Positions 1 through 6,227 of a stretch of DNA of 7,544 bases are shown piece by piece. Position numbers and translations under genes: made by a program. A model generated the notes under the pieces. It was not told the origin of the DNA, made no database searches, and worked only from the letters and a program-made list of their open reading frames with translations. This DNA is from Acidobacteriota bacterium (GTDB taxonomy: Bacteria; Acidobacteriota; Blastocatellia; Pyrinomonadales; Pyrinomonadaceae). Each line of letters begins with the position of its first letter. Position 1 is the stretch's first letter. The DNA lies in contig JAHEEZ010000181.1 of assembly GCA_024640445.1 (NCBI GenBank), positions 1-7,544 of the forward strand, in the 5' to 3' direction.

Positions 1-287
1 AGCTTGGCCCTGCGCACCTTGCCGTAGCGAACGACGTCGATGTGATCGACGATTGTCGCGTGGAGCGGGAAGATCCTCTCGACGCCGACGCCGAAGCTGG
101 TCTTGCGGACGGTGATCGTCTCGCGAGAGCCGCCGTGTTTGCGGGCGATGCAAACACCCTCAAAAGCCTGCAGCCTTTCCTTGTTACCTTCCTTGATGCG
201 GACGTGCACCCGTACGGTGTCGCCCGGCTGAAAGGCCGGGATGTCGTCCCTCAGTTGCGTGTTTTCTATAGCGTCTAAACGGTTCAT
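1..287 (-). CDS. rplS: Large ribosomal subunit protein bL19, 3' end cut off by the window edge
   Basis: This is a structural protein of the 50S subunit, located near the interface with the 30S subunit. The 95 visible residues begin MNRLDAIENTQLRDDIPAF. They include the family signatures PGDTVRVHVRIKEG, ERLQAFEGVCIARK and the near-C-terminal SFGVGVERIFPLH, then VVRYGKVRRAKL where the window ends. The family is usually about 115-120 residues, so roughly the last 20 are missing. The ATG (287-285) overlaps the trmD stop TGA (286-284) as ATGA, which suggests translational coupling. No good ribosome binding site is visible apart from a weak AAAGAA. It is the last visible gene of the ffh-rpsP-khpA-rimM-trmD-rplS operon. 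The identification is secure. Confidence 0.96.
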   Translation of the reverse strand, partial: MNRLDAIENTQLRDDIPAFQPGDTVRVHVRIKEGNKERLQAFEGVCIARKHGGSRETITVRKTSFGVGVERIFPLHATIVDHIDVVRYGKVRRAK

Positions 288-1012
288 TTCTTTATGGGCG
301 GATCTTCCACCGCTGCTCCTTCGATCAGGTCTTTTCTGATCTTTCTTGTCTTATCTATCGCCTTTTCCCGGCGCCACGCTTCAATTTCGGCGTGATTGCC
401 TCCCAGAAGAACCTCCGGGACCTCCATGCCGCGGAAATTCCTCGGCTGGGTGTAATTCGGAAAATCAAATATGCCGTCCGAGAACGAATCTCTTTCAGCG
501 GAACTTTCATTGCCGAGCGCCTCCGGCAAAAGTCTTATGATCGCGTCGGTCATCACGACCGCGGCGGGTTCGCCGCCGGAAAGCACGTAATCGCCGATCG
601 ATATCTCATCGGTCACAAGCGCTTCGCTGACCCTTTCATCGATCCCTTCGTAGCGGCCGCATATTATCAGGATCCGTCCGTCTTCGTCTGACAGATCCTT
701 TACCAGCGCCTGGTCAAGCGGTCTACCCTGCGGCGTTAGCAGTACCACCCTTGTTCCTGCCGGGTACTCTTCCCGTTCGGCTGTTCCGAGCAGGTCTTCG
801 ACCGCAAGAAAGATCGGCTCGCACTTCATCACCATCCCTTCGCCGCCCCCGAAAGGCCTGTCATCGGTCTTCCGGTGCTTGTCGGCGGCAAAATCACGTA
901 TGTCGGTCACTCCAATCTCGACGATGCCTGCCTCGCGCGCCCTTCGAATGATGCCGAAGTCGAACACTTCTGTGAAGAACTCCGGAAATATGGTCAGAAT
1001 GTCTATCCTCAT
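284..1012 (-). CDS. trmD: tRNA (guanine-37-N1)-methyltransferase TrmD
   Basis: This SPOUT-fold enzyme methylates N1 of G37 in tRNAs using S-adenosylmethionine, which prevents +1 frameshifting in the cytoplasm. From the chosen start it has 242 residues, the usual family length. Visible motifs are RIDILTIFPEFF at the N-terminus, GGGEGM (55-60), CGRYEGIDERV (118-128) and EISIGDYVLSGGE (136-148). The last two form the SAM-binding trefoil knot. SSAERDSF carries Asp175, the equivalent of the known catalytic aspartate, followed by NYTQP (186-190). Two ATGs are adjacent, at 1015 and 1012. I prefer 1012 because AAGGAA lies 5 nt before it but only 2 nt before the other. It follows rimM by about 24 nt, and its stop codon overlaps the rplS start. 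Nothing looks damaged. Confidence 0.97.
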   Translation of the reverse strand: MRIDILTIFPEFFTEVFDFGIIRRAREAGIVEIGVTDIRDFAADKHRKTDDRPFGGGEGMVMKCEPIFLAVEDLLGTAEREEYPAGTRVVLLTPQGRPLDQALVKDLSDEDGRILIICGRYEGIDERVSEALVTDEISIGDYVLSGGEPAAVVMTDAIIRLLPEALGNESSAERDSFSDGIFDFPNYTQPRNFRGMEVPEVLLGGNHAEIEAWRREKAIDKTRKIRKDLIEGAAVEDPPIKK

Positions 1013-1036
1013 CATTTCCTTTTCGTTCTTCTTCGG

Positions 1037-1543
1037 TCAAAGATCCAAAAGCCCGTCCGGCAACTCAGCACGTATCAGGCTGTTCTCAATATCGACTTCG
1101 ACACAAATAGCCCTTACGAAAGGGATCAGGTACTCCTTCTCGCCATCGGAGACCTCAAGGTTCTCATTGGCACCGGTCCGCATCACGCCTGTTACGGTTC
1201 CGATCTCTTTCCCGTCCGCCACGACCTTGCAGCCCTCAAGCTGCCAGTCGAAGTACTCGTCCGCTTCAAGCTCGACCGCGTCCTCTTCACGGACGCAAAT
1301 GTCGAAATGTAAAAGATCTTCGGCCTCTTCGATCGAATCGAATCCTTTGAATTTCAGGATTACCCGGTTCTTCTGGAACCAGTGCTTCTCGAGCTCCAGT
1401 TCCTTTTCCAGACCCTTGCCGTCAGAGGCGATAACATCGACCAGTCCTTCGAAACGCTCCGGAAAGTCTGTCAGTACCTCTGAAACTATCTCGCCTTTCA
1501 ATCCACGGGTCCGTACCGTCTTCGCGATCGTTACAAGTTCCAT
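1037..1543 (-). CDS. rimM: Ribosome maturation factor RimM
   Basis: RimM assists late 30S assembly, binding uS19 and helping to fold the 16S rRNA head. From ATG 1543 it has 168 residues, the usual size. The N-terminal RimM barrel starts MELVTIAKTVRTRGLKGEI, matching the family's opening (ELVTIG..VR.HGLKGEV). The PRC-barrel half starts near YFDWQLEGCKV (98-106) and ends with the conserved LPDGLLDL. An in-frame ATG at 1573 would add ten residues, MRQKAPTWQT. Those are encoded by a mobile-looking double-hairpin repeat and are not family-like, so I prefer 1543. Neither start has a convincing Shine-Dalgarno sequence. A repeat hairpin ends about 14 nt before the chosen ATG and could affect initiation. 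Confidence 0.94.
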   Translation of the reverse strand: MELVTIAKTVRTRGLKGEIVSEVLTDFPERFEGLVDVIASDGKGLEKELELEKHWFQKNRVILKFKGFDSIEEAEDLLHFDICVREEDAVELEADEYFDWQLEGCKVVADGKEIGTVTGVMRTGANENLEVSDGEKEYLIPFVRAICVEVDIENSLIRAELPDGLLDL

Positions 1544-1557
1544 CGTTTGCCAAGTCG

Positions 1558-1599
1558 GCGCCTTTTGGCGCATTGGGCAGGTACAAGCCCTGCCCCTAC
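1558..1599 (-). repeat. 42-nt double-hairpin repeat, copy 1, at the khpA-rimM junction
   Basis: Read on the minus strand, this element has a 7-bp stem GGGCAGG/CCTGCCC with a 7-nt loop. It is followed directly by a second hairpin, GCGCC-AAAA-GGCGC. The same 42-nt layout recurs at 6634-6675 with only a few substitutions, and the first hairpin occurs again at 6694-6726. It sits in the 83-nt spacer between the khpA stop and the likely rimM start, and it supplies an in-frame but probably unused ATG. It resembles REP/BIME-type dispersed palindromes in size and form. Its family membership outside this window cannot be judged from here. Confidence 0.8.
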
Positions 1600-1626
1600 T
1601 GATCCCGACAGAATCGATAGCCTAAG

Positions 1627-1860
1627 TTAGTCTTCAAGGATCTGCAGATTATACCGCCGGTTCTGCTTCTGGCCCGCGAAAAAGAGGATCGAACGAATAG
1701 CTTTTACGGTCCGCCCCTGGCGGCCGATCAGGCGTCCCATATCGCTCTCCGCAACGCGCACCTCTATCGTCGTCGTCTTGCCGTCGATAAATTCCGCCAC
1801 TTCAACGGCTTCCTTCTCATCAGCGAGCGCGAGCACAATCCTTTCAACGGCTTCTTTCAT
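1627..1860 (-). CDS. khpA: KH-domain RNA-binding protein KhpA
   Basis: This 77-residue protein is a single KH domain. It carries the RNA-binding GxxG loop as GRQG (residues 46-49) within MGRLIGRQGRTVKAIRS, preceded by a beta strand rich in Val, Thr and Glu. Homologues of this size, annotated KhpA or YlqC, act with KhpB in Gram-positive bacteria in RNA binding and cell-envelope or division control. In other phyla the role is less clear. The place between rpsP and rimM is the standard one. ATG 1860 has AGGA 9 nt upstream. The spacing is 42 nt from the rpsP stop, where a small hairpin lies, and 83 nt to the likely rimM start, where a repeat is inserted. Confidence 0.93.
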   Translation of the reverse strand: MKEAVERIVLALADEKEAVEVAEFIDGKTTTIEVRVAESDMGRLIGRQGRTVKAIRSILFFAGQKQNRRYNLQILED

Positions 1861-1881
1861 ATCTGCGAGTCCTGTAGCCGC

Positions 1882-1901
1882 AAAAAAGCGGTTCCGCTTT
1901 T
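1882..1901 (-). terminator. Small hairpin with U tract between rpsP and khpA, possible attenuator
   Basis: On the minus strand AAAAGCG pairs with CGCTTTT across a GAAC loop, and two more T follow before GCGG. It starts 1 nt after the rpsP stop codon, which is a tandem TAG TAA. The form is that of a weak intrinsic terminator or a 3'-end-stabilising hairpin. Full termination is unlikely because four operon genes follow. Partial readthrough would give more bS16 and Ffh than downstream products. This is inferred from sequence form only. Confidence 0.45.
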
Positions 1902-1902
1902 A

Positions 1903-2625
1903 CTATTCCGACTTGGCTTCTTCTTCAGCTTCAGCGGCCGGCTCTTCGGCAACAGCCTCTTCCGCGGGTGCCTCTTCAGCAGCTGCTTCCACAGGTGCCT
2001 CTTCAGCGGCCGGCTCTTCGACTGCGGCTTCTGCAACAGGTGCTTCTGCGACGGCTTCAGCGACAGCCTCTTCAGCAGGAGCTTCCGCAACAGCTTCCTC
2101 AGCGGGAGCGGCCTCAGCGACAGCCTCTTCAGCCGGAGCTTCCGCAACAGCTTCCTCAGCGGGAGCGGCCTCAGCGACAGCCTCTTCAGCAGGAGCTTCT
2201 TCCGCAGCGGCTTCGGCAGCGGCTTCAGCAGCTTCTGCAGCCTCAGCTGCGGCCTTTTCGGCGGCTGCTTTTTCAGCAGCTTCCTTCGCGGCAGCTTCCT
2301 TTTCAGCCTTCGCCTGTGCCTCAGCTTCCTTCTTCGCAGCGATCTTCGCAGCGATCTCGGCGTCGCGTTTTTCCTGCTCTTCCGGGCTCAGAAGCGGGTT
2401 GTGCTTGATGAGACTCGCAACCGTTTCCGTCGGCTGCGCGCCTTTGCTGATCCAGTACTGGATGCGCTCGTGGTTGAGCTTGACCTCCGCGGGCTCGGTC
2501 ATCGGGTTGTAAGTACCTACGTTCTCAAGATACTTACCGTCCCGCTTGGAACGCCTTTCCTTAACAACGATCCTGTAGAAAGGGTTCTTCTTCGCACCCA
2601 TCCTGGTCAATCTGATTCTTAGCAT
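1903..2625 (-). CDS. rpsP: Small ribosomal subunit protein bS16 with a long Ala/Glu-rich C-terminal extension
   Basis: bS16 is a 30S assembly protein. Residues 1-80 are a normal bS16 core: MLRIRLTRMGAKKNPFYRIV, then the KRDGKYLENVGTYNP segment and HERIQYWISKGAQPTETV. The family normally ends around 80-95 residues, but this protein has 240. Residues 82-142 are a charged, Lys-, Glu- and Ala-rich segment likely to be helical. Residues 143-230 are acidic repeats such as EAPAEEAVAEA, partly encoded by a 57-bp tandem DNA repeat. The tail ends EEEAKSE. ATG 2625 has GGAG 6 nt upstream. The gene starts 18 nt after ffh. The core call is secure. The tail has no recognisable domain and is probably disordered or a single extended helix, and extensions of varied length on bS16 are known in some phyla. 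Confidence 0.95.
   Translation of the reverse strand: MLRIRLTRMGAKKNPFYRIVVKERRSKRDGKYLENVGTYNPMTEPAEVKLNHERIQYWISKGAQPTETVASLIKHNPLLSPEEQEKRDAEIAAKIAAKKEAEAQAKAEKEAAAKEAAEKAAAEKAAAEAAEAAEAAAEAAAEEAPAEEAVAEAAPAEEAVAEAPAEEAVAEAAPAEEAVAEAPAEEAVAEAVAEAPVAEAAVEEPAAEEAPVEAAAEEAPAEEAVAEEPAAEAEEEAKSE
2058..2196. repeat. 57-bp tandem repeat inside the rpsP tail
   Basis: Two full copies (2058-2114 and 2115-2171) are followed by a partial third that diverges after about 2196. The two full copies are nearly identical, for example GCAGG versus GCCGG near the start. The unit is a multiple of three and encodes 19 residues of alternating APAEEAVAEA and PAEEAVAE type. Copy-number change would lengthen or shorten the bS16 tail without breaking the frame. 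Flanking sequence (about 1920-2057 and 2197-2330) is related low-complexity GCT/GAG sequence without strict period. Confidence 0.88.
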
Positions 2626-2643
2626 AGATCACTCCGTAAACTC

Positions 2644-4149
2644 TTATCTTTTCTTCTTTTTCTTGTGTCGTTTCTTTCTCTTTAACCGTTTCGCGAGCGA
2701 GGCCGTCGTTTCTTCCCCGCCGCCTTCAAAATCGTTTCCGCCGCCGCCGAACATTCCGCCCGGCATTCCGCCTCCGCCGAGCATATTGCCCAGGCCGCCG
2801 GCCATCCCGCTCATCATCCGCTTTCCGAGGCCGCCAAACAAGCCGCCGCGGTTCATCTGCTGCATCATCTTTCGCATCTGGTCGTACTGCCTGAGCAGTT
2901 GATTGACCTCCGCGATCGTAGATCCCGATCCGTTCGCGATCCTCGTCTTGCGGCTCGCGTTGATGACCGAATGATCGCGCCTTTCCTGGATCGTCATCGA
3001 GTCGATCATCGCCTCGGTGCGTTTCAGGTTCGCTTCGACCTCTTCGGACTGCTCGTCGGAAAGCGACATTCCGCCCGTCATCTGCTCGGGCAGCATCTTC
3101 ATCAGCTTCGACATCGAGCCGAGCGTTTTGAACTGCCTCAGCTGGTTCCGAAAGTCCTCCAGCGAGAACTGGTTGTTGACTATCTTCTGGAGCTGGGCCT
3201 GAGCCTCTTCCTCATCGACCTTCGACTGAACCTCTTCGATGAGGGTCAAGACGTCGCCCATACCAAGAATGCGCTGGGCAAGCCGGTCAGGATAAAAAGG
3301 CTCGATCGCGTCGTACTTTTCGCCTACGCCGACGAACTTTACAGGCTGTCCGATGACCTGCTTGATCGAAAGCGCCGCACCGCCGCGGGCGTCTCCGTCC
3401 ATTTTCGTCAGGACGACGCCGGTGATTCCGACACGGTTGTGAAATTCCTCAGCCGATCGGACCGCGTCCTGACCGGTCATCGCGTCAGCGACAAAAAGGA
3501 CCTCGGTCGGCTTGGTCTCTTCCTTGATCTTCTCAAGTTCGACCATCAGCTCGTCGTCGATGTGAAGACGGCCTGCGGTGTCAATGATCAGCGTGTCGTA
3601 GCCGAGTTCCTGGGCGTGCTTCTGCGCGCCTTTCACCAGGGTTAGGGGGTCGTTCGTCGTATCGTCTGCATAGACCGACTGGCCGACCGCGTCCCCGACC
3701 ACTTTCAATTGTTCTCTCGCCGCCGGCCTGTAAACGTCTACCGACACGAGAAGCGGCTTGCGTTCCTGGTTGTCCGCCAGCCACTTGGATATCTTTCCCG
3801 TCGAGGTCGTCTTACCCGAGCCCTGAAGGCCGACCATCATCACGACGTTCGGCACCTGCTTGGTGAACACAAGCCGGGAAGATGTTCCTCCGAAAAGGTT
3901 TACAAGCTCGTCGTAGACGATCTTGACCACCTGTTCGTGCGGTTTAAGGTCCTTCCAGACCTCCTGGCCCTCGGCTTTTACCCGAACCGCTCCTACAAAA
4001 TCCTTAGCGACCTGGTAGTTAACATCCGCCTCAAGAAGGGCCATCCGGATCTCCCGGAGGGCTGCATCCACGTGTTCAGGAGTGAGCTTTCCCTGCCCCC
4101 GCAGATTCTTTAATGTTTTCTTGAGTTTATCGGATAATGATTCGAACAT
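2644..4149 (-). CDS. ffh: Signal recognition particle protein Ffh (SRP54 homologue)
   Basis: Ffh is the GTPase of the signal recognition particle. It binds SRP RNA and signal peptides and delivers ribosomes to FtsY at the membrane. It has 501 residues. The N domain is about 1-90. The G domain carries the P-loop GLQGSGKT (107-114), DVYRPAAREQL (128-138), DTAGR (190-194) and TKMDGDARGG (248-257). The Met-rich M domain runs from about 328 to 434 and includes the SRP-RNA-binding stretch SRKTRIANGSGST (399-411). A Gly/Met-rich linker with several GGG runs then leads to a strongly basic Lys/Arg tail. This makes it about 50 residues longer than the E. coli protein (453, from memory). It is the first gene of the operon and has a clear promoter 30-60 nt upstream. 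GGAAG lies 9 nt before the ATG. Confidence 0.98.
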   Translation of the reverse strand: MFESLSDKLKKTLKNLRGQGKLTPEHVDAALREIRMALLEADVNYQVAKDFVGAVRVKAEGQEVWKDLKPHEQVVKIVYDELVNLFGGTSSRLVFTKQVPNVVMMVGLQGSGKTTSTGKISKWLADNQERKPLLVSVDVYRPAAREQLKVVGDAVGQSVYADDTTNDPLTLVKGAQKHAQELGYDTLIIDTAGRLHIDDELMVELEKIKEETKPTEVLFVADAMTGQDAVRSAEEFHNRVGITGVVLTKMDGDARGGAALSIKQVIGQPVKFVGVGEKYDAIEPFYPDRLAQRILGMGDVLTLIEEVQSKVDEEEAQAQLQKIVNNQFSLEDFRNQLRQFKTLGSMSKLMKMLPEQMTGGMSLSDEQSEEVEANLKRTEAMIDSMTIQERRDHSVINASRKTRIANGSGSTIAEVNQLLRQYDQMRKMMQQMNRGGLFGGLGKRMMSGMAGGLGNMLGGGGMPGGMFGGGGNDFEGGGEETTASLAKRLKRKKRHKKKKKR

Positions 4150-4185
4150 AAAAACGCACTTCCGCCATTAGAGCCGAAACCATAA

Positions 4186-4214
4186 ATACTAGGTGCTGGG
4201 GGAGTTTGTGTCAA
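4186..4214 (-). promoter_or_regulatory. Sigma70-type promoter of the ffh-rplS operon
   Basis: On the minus strand there is a perfect -35 box TTGACA (4214-4209), a 17-nt spacer, and a -10 box TAGTAT (4191-4186, four of six consensus bases). Transcription would start near 4179, giving a leader of about 30 nt before the ffh ATG. It is the best promoter match I found. The -35 box continues the TGACACA theme of the heptamer array that starts at 4215. Confidence 0.75.
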
Positions 4215-4284
4215 GGAATCAGGGACCATTGACCAGGGATCATGTGTCATGGATCAGGTTTCAAGCTTCAGGGGTCATGTGTCG
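4215..4284. repeat. Ten in-phase degenerate 7-bp units next to the ffh promoter
   Basis: Ten consecutive 7-bp units can be read on the plus strand: ggaatca, gggacca, ttgacca, gggatca, tgtgtca, tggatca, ggtttca, agcttca, ggggtca, tgtgtcg. Each of the first nine ends in TCA or CCA, so the minus strand shows TGA or TGG every 7 bp. The tenth ends in TCG. Phase is kept throughout without an indel. The array abuts the -35 box of the ffh promoter. It resembles the heptanucleotide STRR repeats described in cyanobacteria, but the relation is only one of form. Confidence 0.8.
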
Positions 4285-4305
4285 GTGAGGAGGCGCCGCG
4301 ATACT

Positions 4306-4347
4306 TGATACAGGGTACCTGACACATGTTCCCTAATACCTGAAGGT
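4306..4347. repeat. Second heptamer array, opposite orientation
   Basis: Six in-phase 7-bp units on the plus strand read tgataca, gggtacc, tgacaca, tgttccc, taatacc and tgaaggt. The motif TGAYACA is the reverse complement of the units in the first array, so the two arrays face each other across a 21-nt centre (4285-4305). This creates inverted matches such as CATGTGTC (4276-4283) with GACACATG (4321-4328), and CTTCAGG (4266-4272) with CCTGAAG (4339-4345). The RNA or single strand could fold into a long imperfect hairpin. Confidence 0.65.
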
Positions 4348-4374
4348 AGTCCTTCCTCACGTACGGGCTTCTGA

Positions 4375-4402
4375 CTCTCAGCACTCAGTACCCAGTACTC
4401 AG
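4375..4402. repeat. Third heptamer array, four units YACYCAG-like
   Basis: The four units are ctctcag, cactcag, tacccag and tactcag, in strict 7-bp phase. The sequence is a different consensus from the two arrays to its left, but the period is the same. No gene or promoter is recognisable at this spot. Confidence 0.65.
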
Positions 4403-4412
4403 GACTTCCGGT

Positions 4413-4428
4413 GGCGGGCAAGCCCGCC
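4413..4428. repeat. Perfect GC-rich palindrome GGCGGGC-AA-GCCCGCC
   Basis: Two 7-bp arms flank a central AA, which as a hairpin gives a 6-bp stem with a CAAG loop. No U tract follows on either strand, so it is unlikely to be an intrinsic terminator. It fits a dispersed palindromic repeat of the kind found in repeat-rich spacers. Confidence 0.6.
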
Positions 4429-4456
4429 GCTAAACAGGGACAACAGACCCTCAACC

Positions 4457-4483
4457 ATCCTTAACATCCTGTCCATCCTGTAA
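4457..4483. repeat. Three 9-bp units of ATCCTGTMM type
   Basis: The units atccttaac, atcctgtcc and atcctgtaa follow one another at 9-bp phase. Read on the minus strand this is the motif family ACAGGAT-GGACAGGAT, which I recall as a widespread intergenic degenerate repeat in several environmental phyla. It ends 8 bp before the stop codon of the VOC remnant. Confidence 0.55.
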
Positions 4484-4491
4484 ATTTCCGG

Positions 4492-4599
4492 TTAAGCGAG
4501 GTTCAACTGCCAGGAGACCCTGAACCGTTCGTCTGTCCAGCCGAAGCGCGTCCTAAAACCGTAATTGTCGATCGGCACCGGGACGACGATCATAAACAG
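4492..4599 (-). pseudogene. 3' remnant of a PhnB-like VOC (glyoxalase-fold) gene
   Basis: Translated on the minus strand, this stretch reads VPVPIDNYGF, then RTRFGWTDERF, then RVSWQLNLA and a TAA stop at 4494-4492. This is the C-terminal signature of the PhnB / 3-demethylubiquinone-methyltransferase-like VOC family (VLMPLDNYGFS..FGWV.DRFGVSWQLNL). No upstream part of such a gene exists here. Going further upstream the frame has no family-like sequence, and the amidohydrolase stop is only 75 bp away. It is a truncated paralogue of the VOC gene at 6215-6611, and the two share an exact 22-bp stretch (4499-4520 and 6222-6243). It keeps the frame that the other copy has lost. Confidence 0.8.
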
Positions 4600-4645
4600 C
4601 TTTTAATTTGCTTTCCAGAGTTCGCCCACATTTCGCAACCGACAA

Positions 4646-4664
4646 ACATCGATGTTAGCGATGT
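4646..4664 (-). terminator. Weak hairpin after the amidohydrolase gene
   Basis: On the minus strand ACATCG pairs with CGATGT across a 7-nt loop and is followed by TTGTCGG. It lies about 10 nt after the stop codon. The stem is only 6 bp and the U tract is poor, so it is at best a weak terminator. Confidence 0.25.
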
Positions 4665-4673
4665 GAAGTTAGG

Positions 4674-6098
4674 TCACCGGGCGCCTTGGCCATTTCTCCC
4701 TGTGACGGGCTTACCCGCGAGATAAACCGATTCGATCCTGGTCGTGTTCCTGATGTCTTGCGCGGGATCAGCGTCAAGGACTATCAGATCCGCGCGCTTT
4801 CCGGGTTCAATAGTGCCGCGATCAGACAGTACGCCAAGAAATTCCGCCCCGTCCCGTGTCGCCATCTTCAGAATAGCCAGCGGAGGTATGCCGGCTTCCT
4901 GGTAAAGTCCGAGCTCATAGTGATAAACAACGCCCGGGGTCATCCATGAATTACCGACGTCCGTGCCTACGCCCATCGGCACCCCGTACTCATAGTATGC
5001 TTTCGTGATCCCCAGTACGGCCGGAAAATAGATGGTCTTGAGCAACTTCTCCTCTTCGGCGTCAGTCGGATCGTACTGGGGGTGACGCTCCCGCCAACCG
5101 TCACTCCACCAACCCTTCAAACCCGCTTCCGGTGCCAGTTCAACTCTAAATCTGGGAAGCATTGAAGAATCCGAGCCAAGACCGGACACCTGGGTTATGG
5201 ACAAGGTGGGAACGACCATCACATCGTTTTCTTTGAGGTCCCTGACCAGTGACCGGAACCGTTGGCCTGCCGTCGCGTTCGCATATCCTTTGTACCACTC
5301 AGCGTTGGATGCGTGCTCGATATCATCCAGGTTTACGATCTCATCCATCGGAGTGCCCCAACCGGAATGAACGATCATATCGATACCGTTTCTCGCCGCC
5401 TCGCCCCAGTTGGTCTCGCCCATATGACCGATTACCTTCAGCCCATTTTTATGGGCTTCGTCAATACCCGCGGCCACGAGCGCTGCCGGCAGACGCTTAT
5501 ACAGCTTGATGAACTGAACACCCGTTGCTGCCTGTTTACGGACCTCTTCCCTTATCTCCTTTTCGGTGGTTACAAGTGCCGCCCAGTTCTCGAGACCGTC
5601 GCCGGACGGATAATGGTCGATGATCCGCCCCGCCGTGAGCATATTCGGACCTCTGACCAACCCTTTTCTGATACGCTCCTGAAGCTCAACGCCTGCTCCT
5701 GACCGGGCGCCCGGATTCAGTATCGTCGTAACCCCGAATTCAAGGAGCCTCTTGAGGATCTTGTCCTGAATCTGCACATCCTCAGGTAAATGAACGTGAA
5801 GATCTACGAATCCGGGGATAACAAATTTGCCTGAGAGATCAATGATCTCAGCGCCTGCCGGTGTGCCGGATCCGGCCGCCGGTCCTACATAAGTTATCCG
5901 TTCACCCTCAAGAACGACCCTCTGACCAACAGCCGGTTCCCTGCCTGTCCCATCGATGACAGTGACATTTTCGAGAATTATGGGTCGCGGACCGGACTGC
6001 GGGGACCCTGGAGTACAGGCCGGGGACTGGATGATCAAAACTATCGAGAGGACCGCGGAGAAGAGTCGGAAGGCGTTGTTCCCAGATGTAATATCCAT
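4674..6098 (-). CDS. Amidohydrolase of the imidazolonepropionase-like type, probable exported lipoprotein
   Basis: This 474-residue metal-dependent hydrolase belongs to the amidohydrolase superfamily. The N-terminus has a hydrophobic segment (about 11-25) ending QSPAC, a possible though imperfect lipobox with Cys28, which suggests export and lipid anchoring. A small beta domain follows (IILENVTVIDGTG, 40-52). The TIM barrel has the metal-binding set HVH (His101, His103), Lys198 in FIKLYK as a possible carboxylated lysine, His225 in VIGHMGE, His244 in IVHSG and Asp380 in GVGTDVG. The C-terminal sheet contains GTIEPGKRADLIVLDADP. All expected ligands are present, so it should be active. The substrate cannot be told, and cyclic amides, dipeptides or N-acyl amino acids are all possible for this family. 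ATG 6098 has only a weak GGA near it. The gene lies between an intact-looking and a broken VOC copy. Confidence 0.88.
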   Translation of the reverse strand: MDITSGNNAFRLFSAVLSIVLIIQSPACTPGSPQSGPRPIILENVTVIDGTGREPAVGQRVVLEGERITYVGPAAGSGTPAGAEIIDLSGKFVIPGFVDLHVHLPEDVQIQDKILKRLLEFGVTTILNPGARSGAGVELQERIRKGLVRGPNMLTAGRIIDHYPSGDGLENWAALVTTEKEIREEVRKQAATGVQFIKLYKRLPAALVAAGIDEAHKNGLKVIGHMGETNWGEAARNGIDMIVHSGWGTPMDEIVNLDDIEHASNAEWYKGYANATAGQRFRSLVRDLKENDVMVVPTLSITQVSGLGSDSSMLPRFRVELAPEAGLKGWWSDGWRERHPQYDPTDAEEEKLLKTIYFPAVLGITKAYYEYGVPMGVGTDVGNSWMTPGVVYHYELGLYQEAGIPPLAILKMATRDGAEFLGVLSDRGTIEPGKRADLIVLDADPAQDIRNTTRIESVYLAGKPVTGRNGQGAR

Positions 6099-6227
6099 TT
6101 TCCGTCGTTGGTCGGATCGTTTGAAGCGGGTCCGCGATCGAGTTTGATCACTTTGGCTTCCCGTTTGTGTTTGAGATTCGCCCGCCCAAATAAGACCTGG
6201 TATTGGACGGAGAAGATCAGATAAGGT

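Noticed and set aside
1544..1573. Ten-residue N-terminal extension of RimM from ATG 1573
   Set aside because: The extra codons come from the double-hairpin repeat and precede the conserved family start MELVTIAK.
879..1625. Long plus-strand open frame (248 codons) opposite trmD and rimM
   Set aside because: It lies antisense to two well-conserved genes, is Ser-rich without family-like motifs, and depends on the codon bias of the other strand.
1778..2512. Plus-strand Ser/Ala-rich frame (244 codons) opposite rpsP
   Set aside because: It is the antisense reading of the low-complexity GCT/GAG repeats of the bS16 tail, so the length is a by-product of composition.
2899..3645. Plus-strand frame (248 codons) opposite ffh
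   Set aside because: It is antisense to the conserved GTPase and M-domain coding sequence, with no recognisable protein features.
4150..4673. SRP RNA, tRNA or other structured RNA upstream of ffh
   Set aside because: I looked for the SRP RNA apical loop and tRNA features and saw neither. The inverted matches there are explained by the facing heptamer arrays.
6099..6214. Promoter in the spacer before the amidohydrolase gene
   Set aside because: No pair of -35 and -10 boxes with proper spacing could be found, though transcription must start somewhere upstream.
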